A stretch of 64,000 bases of DNA, from NCBI GenBank assembly GCA_016703895.1, contig JADJBE010000005.1, positions 186,001 through 250,000 of the forward strand, written 5' to 3'. The position numbers were made by a program, and so were the translations under genes. The stretch is from Pseudomonadota bacterium (GTDB taxonomy: Bacteria > Pseudomonadota > Gammaproteobacteria > Steroidobacterales > Steroidobacteraceae). Below are positions 1-9,118 of this stretch, piece after piece; positions within the stretch are counted from its first letter, which is position 1, and each line of letters opens with the position of its first letter. The notes beneath the pieces are model-generated. The model searched no databases and had not been told where the DNA came from. It was given only the letters and a program-made list of their open reading frames with translations.

Positions 1-223
1 AGTCGGTGAGCCAGAACGCGAGCGCGAGCACCGCGACAAATAGCGCACTACTCCATTTGACGAGCGCAGCGGGCTCGATGAATAGGAACAGATCGGCGAA
101 CTCGTGTGCCGACAGGCCAACCAACCGCGACTCGTGCCGCGCCGCCTGCCTGCGGGCGCCGCGCACCAATGAGTAGGCCGCAACGATGACCGCTAGCGCG
201 GTGAGTAGCGCCCAGCCTGTCAT
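1..223 (-). CDS. tadB: TadB-type inner-membrane platform protein of the Tad pilus (N-terminal part only)
   Basis: Partial gene running off the left edge; only the first ~74 residues are present. The ATG at 221-223 overlaps the stop of the TadA/CpaF gene (ATGA), so the two are translationally coupled. The peptide starts with a hydrophobic segment (MTGWALLTALAVIVAAYSL), then a basic stretch, then FADLFLFIEPAALVKW followed by a second hydrophobic segment. This is the usual N-terminal arrangement of TadB, which forms the inner-membrane platform with TadC under the TadA ATPase. The T2SF domain itself lies outside the window. The call rests on this topology plus position directly behind tadA. Confidence 0.75.
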   Translation of the reverse strand, partial: MTGWALLTALAVIVAAYSLVRGARRQAARHESRLVGLSAHEFADLFLFIEPAALVKWSSALFVAVLALAFWLTD

Positions 224-1905
224 GCCGCACCGATTGGCGATGCGATCGCGAACATCGACCGATCGACTTCGACACCGATCCGCTGCAGTGCGTCGTAGAA
301 TGCTGGTACTTGTCCGCAGCCAGAGTAGTGCCCTACGACGCGGCCGCCCGGCTCGACGCCTGTCTGGACGAAGCGAAACACCTCTTGCATCTGAATCCGC
401 GCGCCTTCAATCCCGGTAACCTCGACGATGTGTGTGACGCGTCGAGTGCCACAGGCAAACCGGGTTTGCTGCACGACGATGTTGACCGCGGCCGCGATCT
501 GCTCACGGATTGCTGCCACGGGCAGATCCATGCCGGCCATCAACACCATGACCTCGAGGCGCGAGAGTGCATCGCGAGGACTGTTCGCGTGTACGGTGGT
601 CAACGAACCGTCGTGCCCCGTGTTCATCGCCTGCAACATGTCGAGCGCCTCGCCCCCTCGACACTCACCCACAACGATTCGATCGGGCCGCATGCGCAGT
701 GCGTTGCGCACCAGATCACGGATCGTAACCAATCCACGGCCCTCAGCATTGGCCGGTCGCGCCTCGAGCGTGATTCGATTGCTGTGCGACAGTTGCAGTT
801 CAGCAGCATCTTCGATCGTGACGATCCGCTCGTTTGCCGGTATCAAGCTAGACAGTACGTTCAATAGGGTCGTCTTGCCCGTGCCGGTGCCGCCCGCAAC
901 GATAATGTTACGGCGCTGCTCGACGCACAGCGCCAGAAACTCCATCATCGACTCGGTGACAGCGCCACCGGCGATGAGTTCTGCCGGGCCCAACCGATGC
1001 CGTGCGAACTTGCGCACCGTGACAGCAGGGCCACGCAGCGCGATGGGTGGAATCGCGACATTGACCCTCGAGCCATCGGCGAGGCGCGCGTCGACCATCG
1101 GCGAGGCGTCGTCCACGCGGCGTCCGATGCGGCCAACGATCCGTTCGATCACGCCGCGTAGTGCGCGTTCGCTGCTGAAGTTGAGTTGTGTACGCTCGAC
1201 CCGACCGGCACGTTCAACGAAGATCTCGTTGGCGTGATTCACCATGATCTCGGTCACCGTATCGTCGGCTAACAACGCATCGAGCGGCCCCAGACCAAGC
1301 GTCTCATCAAGTACAAACTGCTTGAATTGCTGACGGTCCTGAACCTCAGCTAGCCACTCCGCCGTCATAATGCCATCGAGTAGACGCGCTGCCTCGCCGC
1401 GCAGATCCCCTTCTGCCATCGCTTCAACGTCGCGACGTCGCAGGTCGAGCCGATCGATGAGTTCATCGTGCACGCGCGATGCGAGTGCGCTGCGACGCTC
1501 GCTGGTGAGCGCGAGAGCGTCTACGCGCAACTCACGACCGAGGACCGCGGGTCTTCTCGGCAGCGGTTGACGCCACGCGCGCTGACGCTCGAGTTGCTGC
1601 GAACTAACGGCCCGCGCGAACGTCAGACGGTGTTCACCAATTCGAACCTCATCGCGCTCGCTCAGCGGACCATAACTCACGATCCGCTCGTCGTTGACCC
1701 ACGTCCCCTGCGACGTACCAAGATCCTGCAGCCAATACTCGCCCGTCGTCTCGTTACGCAGCAACTCCGCATGGCTACGCGCAACGCCTTGCCCCAGCAA
1801 CGCGAGCGCCGCATCCGCGCCACTGCCGACCACTATTCTTGCCGCTCCCAACGCGAGATGCCGGGTGCCAGTCGGGCTGACAACATACAAATTACTGGGT
1901 GTCAT
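220..1905 (-). CDS. cpaF: Tad pilus assembly ATPase TadA/CpaF with N-terminal FHA domain
   Basis: 561 residues. Residues ~1-95 form an FHA domain (RSHAELL near residue 43, then DLGTSQGTWVN), followed by a helical linker and a CpaF/VirB11-type secretion ATPase from ~residue 185. Visible ATPase motifs are Walker A GGTGTGKTT (338-346), Walker B region PDRIVVGECRG and the His-box segment LTTVHANSPRDALSRLE. The enzyme powers Flp pilus assembly at the inner membrane. FHA domains bind phosphothreonine, so the fusion suggests phospho-dependent control or localisation; no TadZ/CpaE is visible in this operon. ATG start; the gene lies 3 bp after the secretin and overlaps tadB by 4 bp. ATPase identity is certain; the role of the FHA part is inference. 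Confidence 0.95.
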   Translation of the reverse strand: MTPSNLYVVSPTGTRHLALGAARIVVGSGADAALALLGQGVARSHAELLRNETTGEYWLQDLGTSQGTWVNDERIVSYGPLSERDEVRIGEHRLTFARAVSSQQLERQRAWRQPLPRRPAVLGRELRVDALALTSERRSALASRVHDELIDRLDLRRRDVEAMAEGDLRGEAARLLDGIMTAEWLAEVQDRQQFKQFVLDETLGLGPLDALLADDTVTEIMVNHANEIFVERAGRVERTQLNFSSERALRGVIERIVGRIGRRVDDASPMVDARLADGSRVNVAIPPIALRGPAVTVRKFARHRLGPAELIAGGAVTESMMEFLALCVEQRRNIIVAGGTGTGKTTLLNVLSSLIPANERIVTIEDAAELQLSHSNRITLEARPANAEGRGLVTIRDLVRNALRMRPDRIVVGECRGGEALDMLQAMNTGHDGSLTTVHANSPRDALSRLEVMVLMAGMDLPVAAIREQIAAAVNIVVQQTRFACGTRRVTHIVEVTGIEGARIQMQEVFRFVQTGVEPGGRVVGHYSGCGQVPAFYDALQRIGVEVDRSMFAIASPIGAA

Positions 1906-1908
1906 GAC

Positions 1909-3202
1909 TCATCTCACATCCGGTGCGCTCGACGGCGCAGCGAGCCGCTCCCGCGCTCGCCGCAGGCGCGACGCCTGGTCAGCTTGCGCGACCGCTTGCG
2001 AATCGGGCGGTGCCGGCTCAGGTTCGAGCAGGTGCGGCGTCAGAAAGATCACCAACTCGGAGTTGTCCTGCCGCCGTGCCTGCGATCGAAACGCGCGTCC
2101 CACACCTGGTACGCGTTTCAAACCTGGCAGACCTTGGCTATTGCTTGACTGCTGGCGATTCACCAGACCAGCGATAACCAGCGTCTCACCATCGCGCAGC
2201 GCGACATCCGTGGCACTGCGTCGCTTCAGGAAGCCCGGCACGCCCAGGACCCGCTGCGCTTCGTCGACCTGACTGACCTCGGTATCGACCCGCGCGACGA
2301 TTCCCCCACTGGCATCGGCGACCGGCCGCACATCGAGTATGACGCCGTACTCCTTGAACTCGACGTCGGCACCGCCGAGCTTGTCGATGACCGGAATGGG
2401 GACTTCCCCGCCAGAGACAAACCGTGCGTTGCCGCCACTGCGACAACTCAAGGTTGGCTCTGCCACCACGACGGCGTCACCCTCCTCTTCGAGCAATCGA
2501 ATCCGGGATTCAAGCGCCGTCGCCAAACCGAAAAACGCGCGCAGTGGGCGCGTACGCTGGGCAGCGGTCGTCGCCACGTCCGCTGTGACACGCGCTGTCG
2601 GCCCGGCAATGTCAGTGTTCCAACGGATGCCGAGCTCACGCAGTCGCGATTGACGAAACTCGACGATCTTCACGTCGAAGTGAATCATCCGATCGACTCC
2701 CGCTTTGTCAGTGAGATCGATGACAATGCCGGGATAGAGTGCGGCGACGCTTGCCGCTCGCTCAGCGGCGCGGCCGCTGGCCGCGGTTGCGTCAATCACC
2801 ACGCGTTGGCCTGCAATTCGCGCTCGCAGCTCTGTGACGTCACCGATCAGGTCGTTGACTGACCGCAAAGGTGTGCTCGAGGTCCGCCGCGGCAACTCGC
2901 ACCGTCAGTCGACGCTGCGAGCCGTCAGGCAGCCAAAGCTGCATGCTGGTTATGCCCGCGGACTCACCCATGAGCAACAGGCTGTCCGCGGCAACACTCG
3001 TCACCGAAACGACCTTGCCATTGGCTACCGCCACCCGTCGGACAGTAGCCGCTAGCACGCGACTGTCACCCACGAACATGTCTAGTTCTTCAGGTAGGGA
3101 CTCACGCACTGGCTCGGCGGCGTATGCGGCGAACACCACCTGCATGAGACAGATGCAACAGACTACCCACCTGACAGGCTGTCGATTCAGCGCGCCGCTC
3201 AT
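1909..3202 (-). CDS. cpaC: Outer-membrane secretin RcpA/CpaC of the Tad pilus, interrupted by one frameshift
   Basis: Two frames make one secretin. 3202 to ~2868 encodes a signal peptide (WVVCCICLMQVVFAAYA) and the pilus-formation N-terminal domain (MFVGDSRVLAATVRR to VRVAAADLEHT). From ~2867 the protein continues in another frame (LRSVNDLIGDVTELRAR) into the secretin domain, with VEFKEYGVILDVRPVAD, DGETLVIAGLV and the C-terminal SELVIFLTPHLLEPE. The switch falls at an AAA run (plus strand 2867-2869; TTT on the coding strand); removing one T restores frame and gives the expected DLEHT-LRSVNDL join. The ATG overlaps the cpaB stop (ATGA). It forms the outer-membrane pore for the pilus. Sequencing error is more likely than inactivation. 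Confidence 0.88.
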
Positions 3203-4116
3203 CGCGCCGACCTCAGGATCGGCAGGCGGCGAATCGCCACCGGTCCACCCAGGCCGCCGAGTATCAGCTCGACCGACTGATTCGCCAGGCGGTCATCACT
3301 TCGTAGCCGACCGTAGCCCTTGGCCTCGACTCCATGTTCGACTAACAAGGATCGCCAATCGAGTGTCGGCAGGGCCAGCAGCCCGCCATCATCATGATGG
3401 CGTAGCGCAGCGACGACGTCGCCCGTGCGCTGCGCCAGCGCGACGAGTTGCGCTTGCGCCGGCGTCACGCGCAACGTGACCGTACTGTAGTTCGTGTCGA
3501 CGTCATGCAACCGACCATCATCAGTTCGAACCTGTGTGGTGCGGGTCGCCTTGCCAGTCGCCAGCACCGCCACGTCTGGCAATAGCAGCCGTATCGCGGC
3601 TCGCGAGCCGTAGCGCACGACGTTCTCCATCGGCTGCTCGTAGCCATAGAACAAGTCGACTCGATCGCCGGGCTGAACGAGCCCGCCTACCGAGCTGATC
3701 TCGTCCGCCGGGATGGTGATCGCGCGCTCTCCCGGCGCGATCTGGGCCGACAGCGGCAGTGCATCACTTGGCAGCAGATCCGCTACGGTAATGGGATCAC
3801 CGGAGCGCAACGTGCGCACCAACGAGCCACCGAGCAGCACATCGCGCTGCGCGGGGTCAAGCGCGTTGCTCGATACAAATGCGCGCGGCATCTGCCTGAC
3901 TGCGAGCGCGCTGGCTTGCAGAACAGTGCCTGCCTTGACGTCCTGCGCCGCCACGGGCACGGCACGCGACGCATAGCGGCGCTGAAGCTGCTGCTTCTCG
4001 GCGCTGACTCGCTGCTCGACATGTTGTGTGATACCCCAAAACGCTGCGCCGCCAAGCACTAATGCCACCACAAACAGCGTTGCATTCATGGACCATGGGA
4101 CACTCGGCAGTTGCAT
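3199..4116 (-). CDS. cpaB: Flp pilus assembly protein CpaB/RcpC
   Basis: 305 residues from the ATG at 4114-4116, chosen because GGGGAAG lies just upstream. The open frame extends much further upstream, but that part belongs to other genes. There is an N-terminal anchor (ATLFVVALVLGGAAFWGI), a SAF domain (SRAVPVAAQDVKAGTVLQ to DPITVADLLP) and the RcpC/CpaB domain (ALPLSAQIAPGERAITIP, then VGGLVQPGDRVDLFYGY, STVTLRVTPAQAQLVALAQ). CpaB is an inner-membrane/periplasmic partner of the secretin and may contact peptidoglycan. It is followed by cpaC with a 4-bp overlap. Confidence 0.92.
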   Translation of the reverse strand: MQLPSVPWSMNATLFVVALVLGGAAFWGITQHVEQRVSAEKQQLQRRYASRAVPVAAQDVKAGTVLQASALAVRQMPRAFVSSNALDPAQRDVLLGGSLVRTLRSGDPITVADLLPSDALPLSAQIAPGERAITIPADEISSVGGLVQPGDRVDLFYGYEQPMENVVRYGSRAAIRLLLPDVAVLATGKATRTTQVRTDDGRLHDVDTNYSTVTLRVTPAQAQLVALAQRTGDVVAALRHHDDGGLLALPTLDWRSLLVEHGVEAKGYGRLRSDDRLANQSVELILGGLGGPVAIRRLPILRSAR

Positions 4117-4127
4117 GATGACTTCCC

Positions 4128-4301
4128 CTAAAGCAAGGCGACGATGCGAGCCAATGCTCGCCAGAAATCCTGCAGCGCATTCGCCAACTGATGTGCAGCC
4201 GGTGCGTCCGCTCCCCAACGGCCTAACAGAGCCGAGACGATGACGACTACGACCAGCACATACTCGACGAGCGACTGACCCCGGCACTGTCTGGGGCGCA
4301 T
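4128..4301 (-). CDS. Small pilin-like protein (57 aa) with a prepilin-type motif
   Basis: Short gene found by reading the coding strand between the SAF-type gene and cpaB. It starts MRPRQCRGQSLVEYVLVVVV and ends with RALARIVALL before TAG. After RG comes QSLVE, so a Glu falls at position +5 of the mature form, immediately followed by a hydrophobic helix; this is the signature of Flp-type prepilins and matches the main pilin of this operon (RG-QGMTE). An AGGAG sits about 8 nt upstream, and the ATG overlaps a TAA in the frame of the preceding gene (TAATG). cpaB follows 11 bp later. It is likely a minor pilin or pseudopilin. The product is unverified, but the motif, ribosome site and coupling all agree. 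Confidence 0.75.
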   Translation of the reverse strand: MRPRQCRGQSLVEYVLVVVVIVSALLGRWGADAPAAHQLANALQDFWRALARIVALL

Positions 4302-5019
4302 TACTGCTGCTCCTGTTGGAGCACAACGACCCTACTGAGCCGCCTATGCGATTGACGATGACGAGCCGCTCACGACTACCGCGGTGCCAAACTGCAGAGG
4401 CGGCGCCATGGGCGTCTTCTGTGTGTCGCGCATTAAGGTGCCAACCTCTGGGACCCCATGCCTGCTCCAATGACGCAAGAATGTGTCCGGGCGAACTGCG
4501 GCTCTCCAGCCAGCATTGCTCGGCCACGCGAATACTGGTTTTTGGGCGTTGCGGCGAGCTCACGACCGATCGCAATTGCAGATCCACCGGCAAGTCAAGC
4601 CTGCAGCCCGCGGCCACCGGCATCGTTGCCAAGTCCGCGCGGGAGAAAACAATTTGCGTCGAACCGTCTGGCAACGAGCGCAACACCGCGGTCTCGTTCC
4701 AGTGGGCGCGGCGCCGCGCTAGCACCAGCCGCTCACCAAGGGACTGACGAGAGAAGTCAGCGCCGAAGCCAAGCCACTGACGCTCTAGATGCTTCGCCCA
4801 TTCCGCCACCGACAGCGGCGAGTGACCCGCGGCAATATCCAATTGCACCCCGTTTACACGTGTTGGCGATGGCATGGCTTCGAGCGTGGTGTCGGGCAGC
4901 AACTCTGGCAGCCAGGCCGGCATACCCGCCACCGGCGCCGCGCCTGCTGTCACACTGACGCCCAGCCCCGCAATACCGACCAGCAAACGCAGTCCGGCTA
5001 ACGACTGTGTCAAGGACAT
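4301..5019 (-). CDS. Secreted SAF/FlgA-like accessory protein of the Tad operon, probably frameshifted near its end
   Basis: Starts at the ATG at 5017-5019 with GGAGG just upstream. Signal peptide (GLRLLVGIAGLGVSVTAGA), then ~200 residues with the layout of FlgA-like chaperones (DLPVDLQLRSVV, TSIRVAEQCWLES, SRERLVIVN). In the main frame the reading runs on without a stop through the pilin-like gene into cpaB, producing a nonsense stretch. Shifting frame at about 4345 gives the natural ending RLSRVVVLQQEQQ and a TAA that overlaps the next ATG. A one-base loss there is therefore likely. Role inferred: periplasmic helper for pilus or secretin assembly, since no close family was recognised. Overlaps the preceding gene by 10 bp. 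Confidence 0.6.
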
Positions 5020-5801
5020 GCGGGCCTCCAACTGCCATAGTCTGGCCCTACGGCGTTACTCAAGCGATCCTGCGGCACGATCTCTGGATTGACCGTGCCT
5101 ACGCATAGCTGCCGCAACGCAGGCTCGAGCGCAGACGCGAGCCAAATGACCGGCCGGAAGTACTCCAGCAACGTGCCAACGCCACTGGCCGGGTGCAGCG
5201 CGGCGACCCGTTGCGCTGTCTGCTCCGTTGACGCGGCACCCCAGGCGTTGGCTAGCAGCGAGGTCTGCGCCTGGACTCGTAGCTCGAGCGCGTCGAGCGG
5301 CGCAGGCAAGCCGCGCGCTGCAGCGACGGTCAACTCGACGCGACTATTGAGCAGACCATTGTTGGCGAGATCGAAACTGCCGCGCCCTAACAGCGCAGCG
5401 GCGCGTGCGCTGCTCAAGGCCGCATCAACCGCGCCGCCCGGACCGCCGCCCAGGCGTTCACTACGGCTGCTCACCATGACGCTGCGCGCATCTTGCAGCA
5501 AACGCTGGCGGCTCATTGGCACCAACCACAACGGATCGTAGTACGACGCCAGACGCGAGTCGCTCCACGCATCGTCGCGATGTAGTGCAGCGTCATTGGG
5601 CGCGATCACACGCGCTGCCGCTTGCCCGTCGGTTTGCGCAGTCGGTCGGTCCACCGGCGCTTCCGCGGCAGCGAACGCCGCGTAACGACTGGTCGCTATC
5701 GTCCGCGCTTCCAGGTCGTGCAGCCGACCGAGATACGACACAGCGATCCAAAGCGCCAGCATCGCGGGTATGAACCAGGACTTCGACTGGCGCTTGGCCA
5801 C
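5010..5801 (-). CDS. Membrane-anchored Tad-operon protein of unknown function
   Basis: 263 residues from a GTG (5799-5801), 28 nt after the presumed TadG stop and in the same frame. One N-terminal transmembrane segment (SWFIPAMLALWIAVSYL), then a mostly helical, Ala/Arg-rich periplasmic domain (LVPMSRQRLLQDARSVM, LLGRGSFDLANNGLLNSRVE). I do not recognise a domain. Its place between the TadG-like protein and the other assembly genes, and its single-anchor topology, suggest a structural or accessory component of the pilus machine. Only four cysteines are present, and no enzymatic motif is visible. Confidence 0.6.
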   Translation of the reverse strand: MAKRQSKSWFIPAMLALWIAVSYLGRLHDLEARTIATSRYAAFAAAEAPVDRPTAQTDGQAAARVIAPNDAALHRDDAWSDSRLASYYDPLWLVPMSRQRLLQDARSVMVSSRSERLGGGPGGAVDAALSSARAAALLGRGSFDLANNGLLNSRVELTVAAARGLPAPLDALELRVQAQTSLLANAWGAASTEQTAQRVAALHPASGVGTLLEYFRPVIWLASALEPALRQLCVGTVNPEIVPQDRLSNAVGPDYGSWRPACP

Positions 5802-5828
5802 GGCAGCCAGCGACGGTTGGTACGCACA

Positions 5829-7158
5829 TCAGCGCGTGCCGACAAACGGATCGACGATCCCATTGGCAGCCGCCGCCGCCGCGCAGACCACTGCCCCGCC
5901 ACCGGCCTAAGCGCGCCCGCCAGTACGGATTGAACAGGCTGCCCAATTCGCGCCGACCGTCGGTACGCGCCTGCGCACGGTCGAAGTAGACCCGCGCCTC
6001 GGCAATCGCACGAGCCGCATCGCCGGCCAAGTGCGCATCGAACGACAAGCGCTCAGCACTGGTAGCATGCACGGCCGCCGCATTCGGCAGGACACTGTCA
6101 CCGAGGCGCAAGGCTTGGCGACTCCGTGCCACTTCCACCGCAATTCGCAACTCAGGTGCATTGTTAGGGCCGCGCGGGATGATATCGCGTAGTGCCGGGA
6201 CGCCACGGTAGCCGGATTCGCTATCCGTCGCGCCTTGCGCCCACCGGGACGTACGGGGATTGACGCGCCATGAACCACCATGTTCTGCGCGGCGCCAGGA
6301 CCGCGAACCATTTTGCGCGCCGCCCCAGCCCACCGAGCTCGCTTCCCGCCAGCTACCCACCAGCACGCCACTGCGCCGATGGATAGCGAGCGTGTCCATG
6401 CCACGCCACTCATCCAGCGCGACCAGGTCGGTGCCGCCGCGCTTGCGCAGCGCCAGCGGTAGACTCGCACCCTGGATAGCCGGCTCCCACGTGCGATTGC
6501 GCGTAAACCCGTCGCGCGAACGCAGGATGAGATCGGCTTGCCGAGTCCGCCGCGACCCGTCATAGCGTTGCGTCAGCGCACGGTAGGCCCGCAGGTTCTC
6601 TGCCAACAGCACCGCGCCACCGCGTGTCAGCACGTTGTCGGGTGCGTTGCGAGTGAGCACGTCACGCACCACCGGAACCGTGCCAGCGAGCGCAGCGACG
6701 TGCATCGTCTCAGTGGCAAGGGCATAGCTACGATCCAGCTCGCTCAAGCCTTGCTCCGCCGCCACGAGGACCGGCTGAACCACCGTATCGACTTGCTCCC
6801 AGATGCGCGACAACGTCCGCGTCACTTGCCCAACGTAGGGAATGAACTGGCCGACTGTATTGATGTTCTCCAGCGTCACATTCATATAGCCCGACCACGA
6901 GCGCAGGCTGACCGACTGTGCAATCGCCGCGTCATTGGCAATGACAGCGCGATTGAGATAGGCCTGATAATTGAGCGAGCGCGCCTGCCACACCGCCGCA
7001 CTGTAGGCCGCGGCATCGGCGGCCACGAGCAGGCGGTGCTTGCCATTGATCAACTGCCCAACGTTGATGACAAGCAGCATCGCACCGACCAGCGCCGCAG
7101 CGAATGCCAGTGCGACCACCAGGGCTTGTCCGCGTTGCCGCATACCAGAGCACCGCAT
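5829..7158 (-). CDS. tadG: TadG-like pilus assembly protein, frameshifted near the C-terminus
   Basis: Start at the ATG at 7156-7158 (GGAG about 9 nt upstream). The N-terminus MRQRGQALVVALAFAAAL is the typical TadE/TadG prepilin-like leader and transmembrane helix, followed by INGKHRLLVAADAAAYSAA, the conserved segment of putative Flp pilus-assembly TadE/G proteins. A long periplasmic region follows. The frame derails after NPYWRARL at about 5905-5910. In another frame the sequence reads AGGGAVVCAAAAA and ends ANGIVDPFVGTR with TGA at 5829-5831, just upstream of the next gene's GTG. That ending is probably the real one. It acts in the inner membrane/periplasm in pilus biogenesis. Confidence 0.75.
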
Positions 7159-7225
7159 GGCTGAGATCTCCGCTTGTCTTGGAACGCGGGTGCGCGGCCC
7201 CACTGCCGCGCACCCATTCGAGCGA

Positions 7226-7492
7226 CTAGTTAGTGCCTACGTCTTCATTGAAGTCCGACAGGTTCCGCGCTGCACTGCCGGTGCTGTTGCTGCGATCCTG
7301 AGCCTCACCCACCAGACCATCCGCGCCGCCGGACTGCCGCCCAGCCAGCGCTGAAGCGGCGATCGAGGTCTGGCCACGAACAATGTCGCCGAACGCTTGG
7401 TAGATGCCGATGGCTGCGATCGCGATCAGCGCCACAATGATGATGTATTCGGTCATTCCCTGACCGCGTTGCCGCATGCTGCAAGTCTTCAT
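7226..7492 (-). CDS. flp: Flp-type pilin
   Basis: 88 residues from the ATG at 7490-7492, which has a strong AGGAGG five bases upstream; the frame is open further up but without a comparable site. The leader MKTCSMRQRG is followed by QGMTEYIIIVALIAIAAIG, giving cleavage after Gly, Glu at +5 and a hydrophobic helix, as in Flp prepilins. The C-terminal tail (~45 residues) is hydrophilic and rich in Gly/Ser/Asn, longer than in the ~60-residue classical Flp. It is first in the operon, so it is probably the major subunit. No prepilin peptidase is present in the window. Confidence 0.85.
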   Translation of the reverse strand: MKTCSMRQRGQGMTEYIIIVALIAIAAIGIYQAFGDIVRGQTSIAASALAGRQSGGADGLVGEAQDRSNSTGSAARNLSDFNEDVGTN

Positions 7493-7604
7493 GAGTCCTC
7501 CTTGACGCGACACCGAGTCGCAGGAGGATTTCAGCAGCAGTTGAGCAATGTAACCAGCGAGCAATTGCTCGTGTTCGCGCAGAAATGACGCAGCGCGAAT
7601 CGCG

Positions 7605-9101
7605 CTATTTCATGGTCGGCATCGAGAAATCCGCACCACCGGTGCGCTCCGGCCAGCGCTGCGTGACGGTCTTCAGTCGCGTGTAGAAACGTACACCCTC
7701 GGCACCGTGGACCGCATGGTCCCCGAACAGCGAGCGGCGCCAGCCGCCAAAGCTAAAGAAAGCCATTGGCACCGGTATCGCCACATTAATCCCCACCATG
7801 CCGACTTCCACGCGCCGGGCAAACTCCCGCGCCGCGCCACCGTCGCGGGTGAAGATAGCTGTGCCGTTGGCATAGGGATGTGCATTGACAAGCCGCAGTG
7901 CCGAATCGATATCTTTTACTCTAACCACTACCAAAACTGGCCCAAATATTTCCTCTTGATAAATACGCATTGCCGACGTCACTCGGTCAAACAGCGAAGC
8001 GCCGAGAAAAAACCCATCGGCGAGTTCAACCGGAACCGCGTTGCGACCGTCGACCAGCAAGCGCGCGCCTTCCTGCAGGCCCGATTCGATGAACTCCAGT
8101 ACACGCTGCCGATGAGCTGCCGTGACGAGCGGCCCCATCTCAGCAGCGGCGTCGTTCGAGCGCCCCAACCGCAGTGCATGCAGTTTATCTGTCAACCCAT
8201 TGACCATCGGGTCGGCTAGCGTGTCCCCAACCAAGACAACCACCGAAATGGCCATGCAGCGCTCACCCGCAGAGCCATACGCCGCGCCCAACAATGCGTC
8301 GATCGTCGCCTCGACATCAGCGTCCGGCAATACGACCAGGTGATTCTTGGCACCCCCGAGTGCCTGCACTCGCTTGCCGTGGGCGACACCTAGTCGTTGC
8401 ACGTGCTCGGCGACTATTGTCGATCCCACAAAGCTCACAGCTGCCACGTCCTGATGGACTAACAATCCGTCCACTGCCAGCTTATCACCCTGAAGCACGT
8501 TGAAGCAGCCGCGCGGTAAGCCCGCTTCTGCCAGCCACTGTGCCAGTAAGAGCGCCGCGCCAGGGTCACGTTCGGATGGTTTCAGGATGAATGTGTTGCC
8601 GCACACGAGCGCGAGCGGGAACATCCACATCGGCACCATCGCGGGAAAATTGAAGGGCGTGATGCCGGCAACCACCCCCAGTGGCTGCCGCCAACTGTAG
8701 GCGTCGACGCCGGTGCCGACACTATCCGCCATCTCGCCTTTAAGCAGGTTCGGCGCACCGCATGCGAACTCCACAACCTCGAGGCCACGCGTGATCTCAC
8801 CATCGGCATCACTCAGCGTCTTACCGTGCTCGGCTGCGATAACAGCGGCGAGACTCGCGCGATGCCGCTCTACCAATTCTTTGAAGCGAAAAAAAATACG
8901 TGCGCGGCGCAGCGGTGGGGTATCAGACCAAGCCGGCCATGCGACCCGCGCTGCAGCCACTGCCAACTCGACATCCGCAGGCGACGCCATCACGACCTGC
9001 CGAGCGACGACGCCGCGCGATGGATCAAAGACGTCGCCGACTCGCGCCATCGACGCGACTGGCACGAGTGTGTTGTTTATCCAATGACCATAGGTTTGCA
9101 T
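7605..9101 (-). CDS. mmsA: CoA-acylating methylmalonate-semialdehyde dehydrogenase
   Basis: 498 residues, normal for the family. Aldehyde-dehydrogenase fold with NAD-binding motif (GVVAGITPFNFPAMVP, FILKPSERDPG), FVGSTIVAEHV, and the family-specific active-site segment GSAGERCMAIS with the catalytic Cys at about residue 285. Converts methylmalonate semialdehyde (from valine or myo-inositol breakdown) to propionyl-CoA, or malonate semialdehyde to acetyl-CoA, with NAD and CoA, in the cytoplasm. It stands apart from other valine genes here. The stretch around 7905-7975 is visibly AT-richer than its surroundings, but the protein reads on normally (EEIFGPVLVVVRVKDID). ATG start. Confidence 0.93.
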   Translation of the reverse strand: MQTYGHWINNTLVPVASMARVGDVFDPSRGVVARQVVMASPADVELAVAAARVAWPAWSDTPPLRRARIFFRFKELVERHRASLAAVIAAEHGKTLSDADGEITRGLEVVEFACGAPNLLKGEMADSVGTGVDAYSWRQPLGVVAGITPFNFPAMVPMWMFPLALVCGNTFILKPSERDPGAALLLAQWLAEAGLPRGCFNVLQGDKLAVDGLLVHQDVAAVSFVGSTIVAEHVQRLGVAHGKRVQALGGAKNHLVVLPDADVEATIDALLGAAYGSAGERCMAISVVVLVGDTLADPMVNGLTDKLHALRLGRSNDAAAEMGPLVTAAHRQRVLEFIESGLQEGARLLVDGRNAVPVELADGFFLGASLFDRVTSAMRIYQEEIFGPVLVVVRVKDIDSALRLVNAHPYANGTAIFTRDGGAAREFARRVEVGMVGINVAIPVPMAFFSFGGWRRSLFGDHAVHGAEGVRFYTRLKTVTQRWPERTGGADFSMPTMK

Positions 9102-9118
9102 GGGTCAGAGTCTATGCG

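Noticed and set aside
3199..5031. A single 610-residue fusion of the SAF-like protein and CpaB
   Set aside because: The middle ~75 residues are nonsense in this frame, while another frame there encodes a well-formed pilin-like protein with its own ribosome site; CpaB also has its own start.
7905..7975. AT-rich patch inside mmsA as a sign of transfer
   Set aside because: The protein continues with standard family motifs; codon variation alone explains it.
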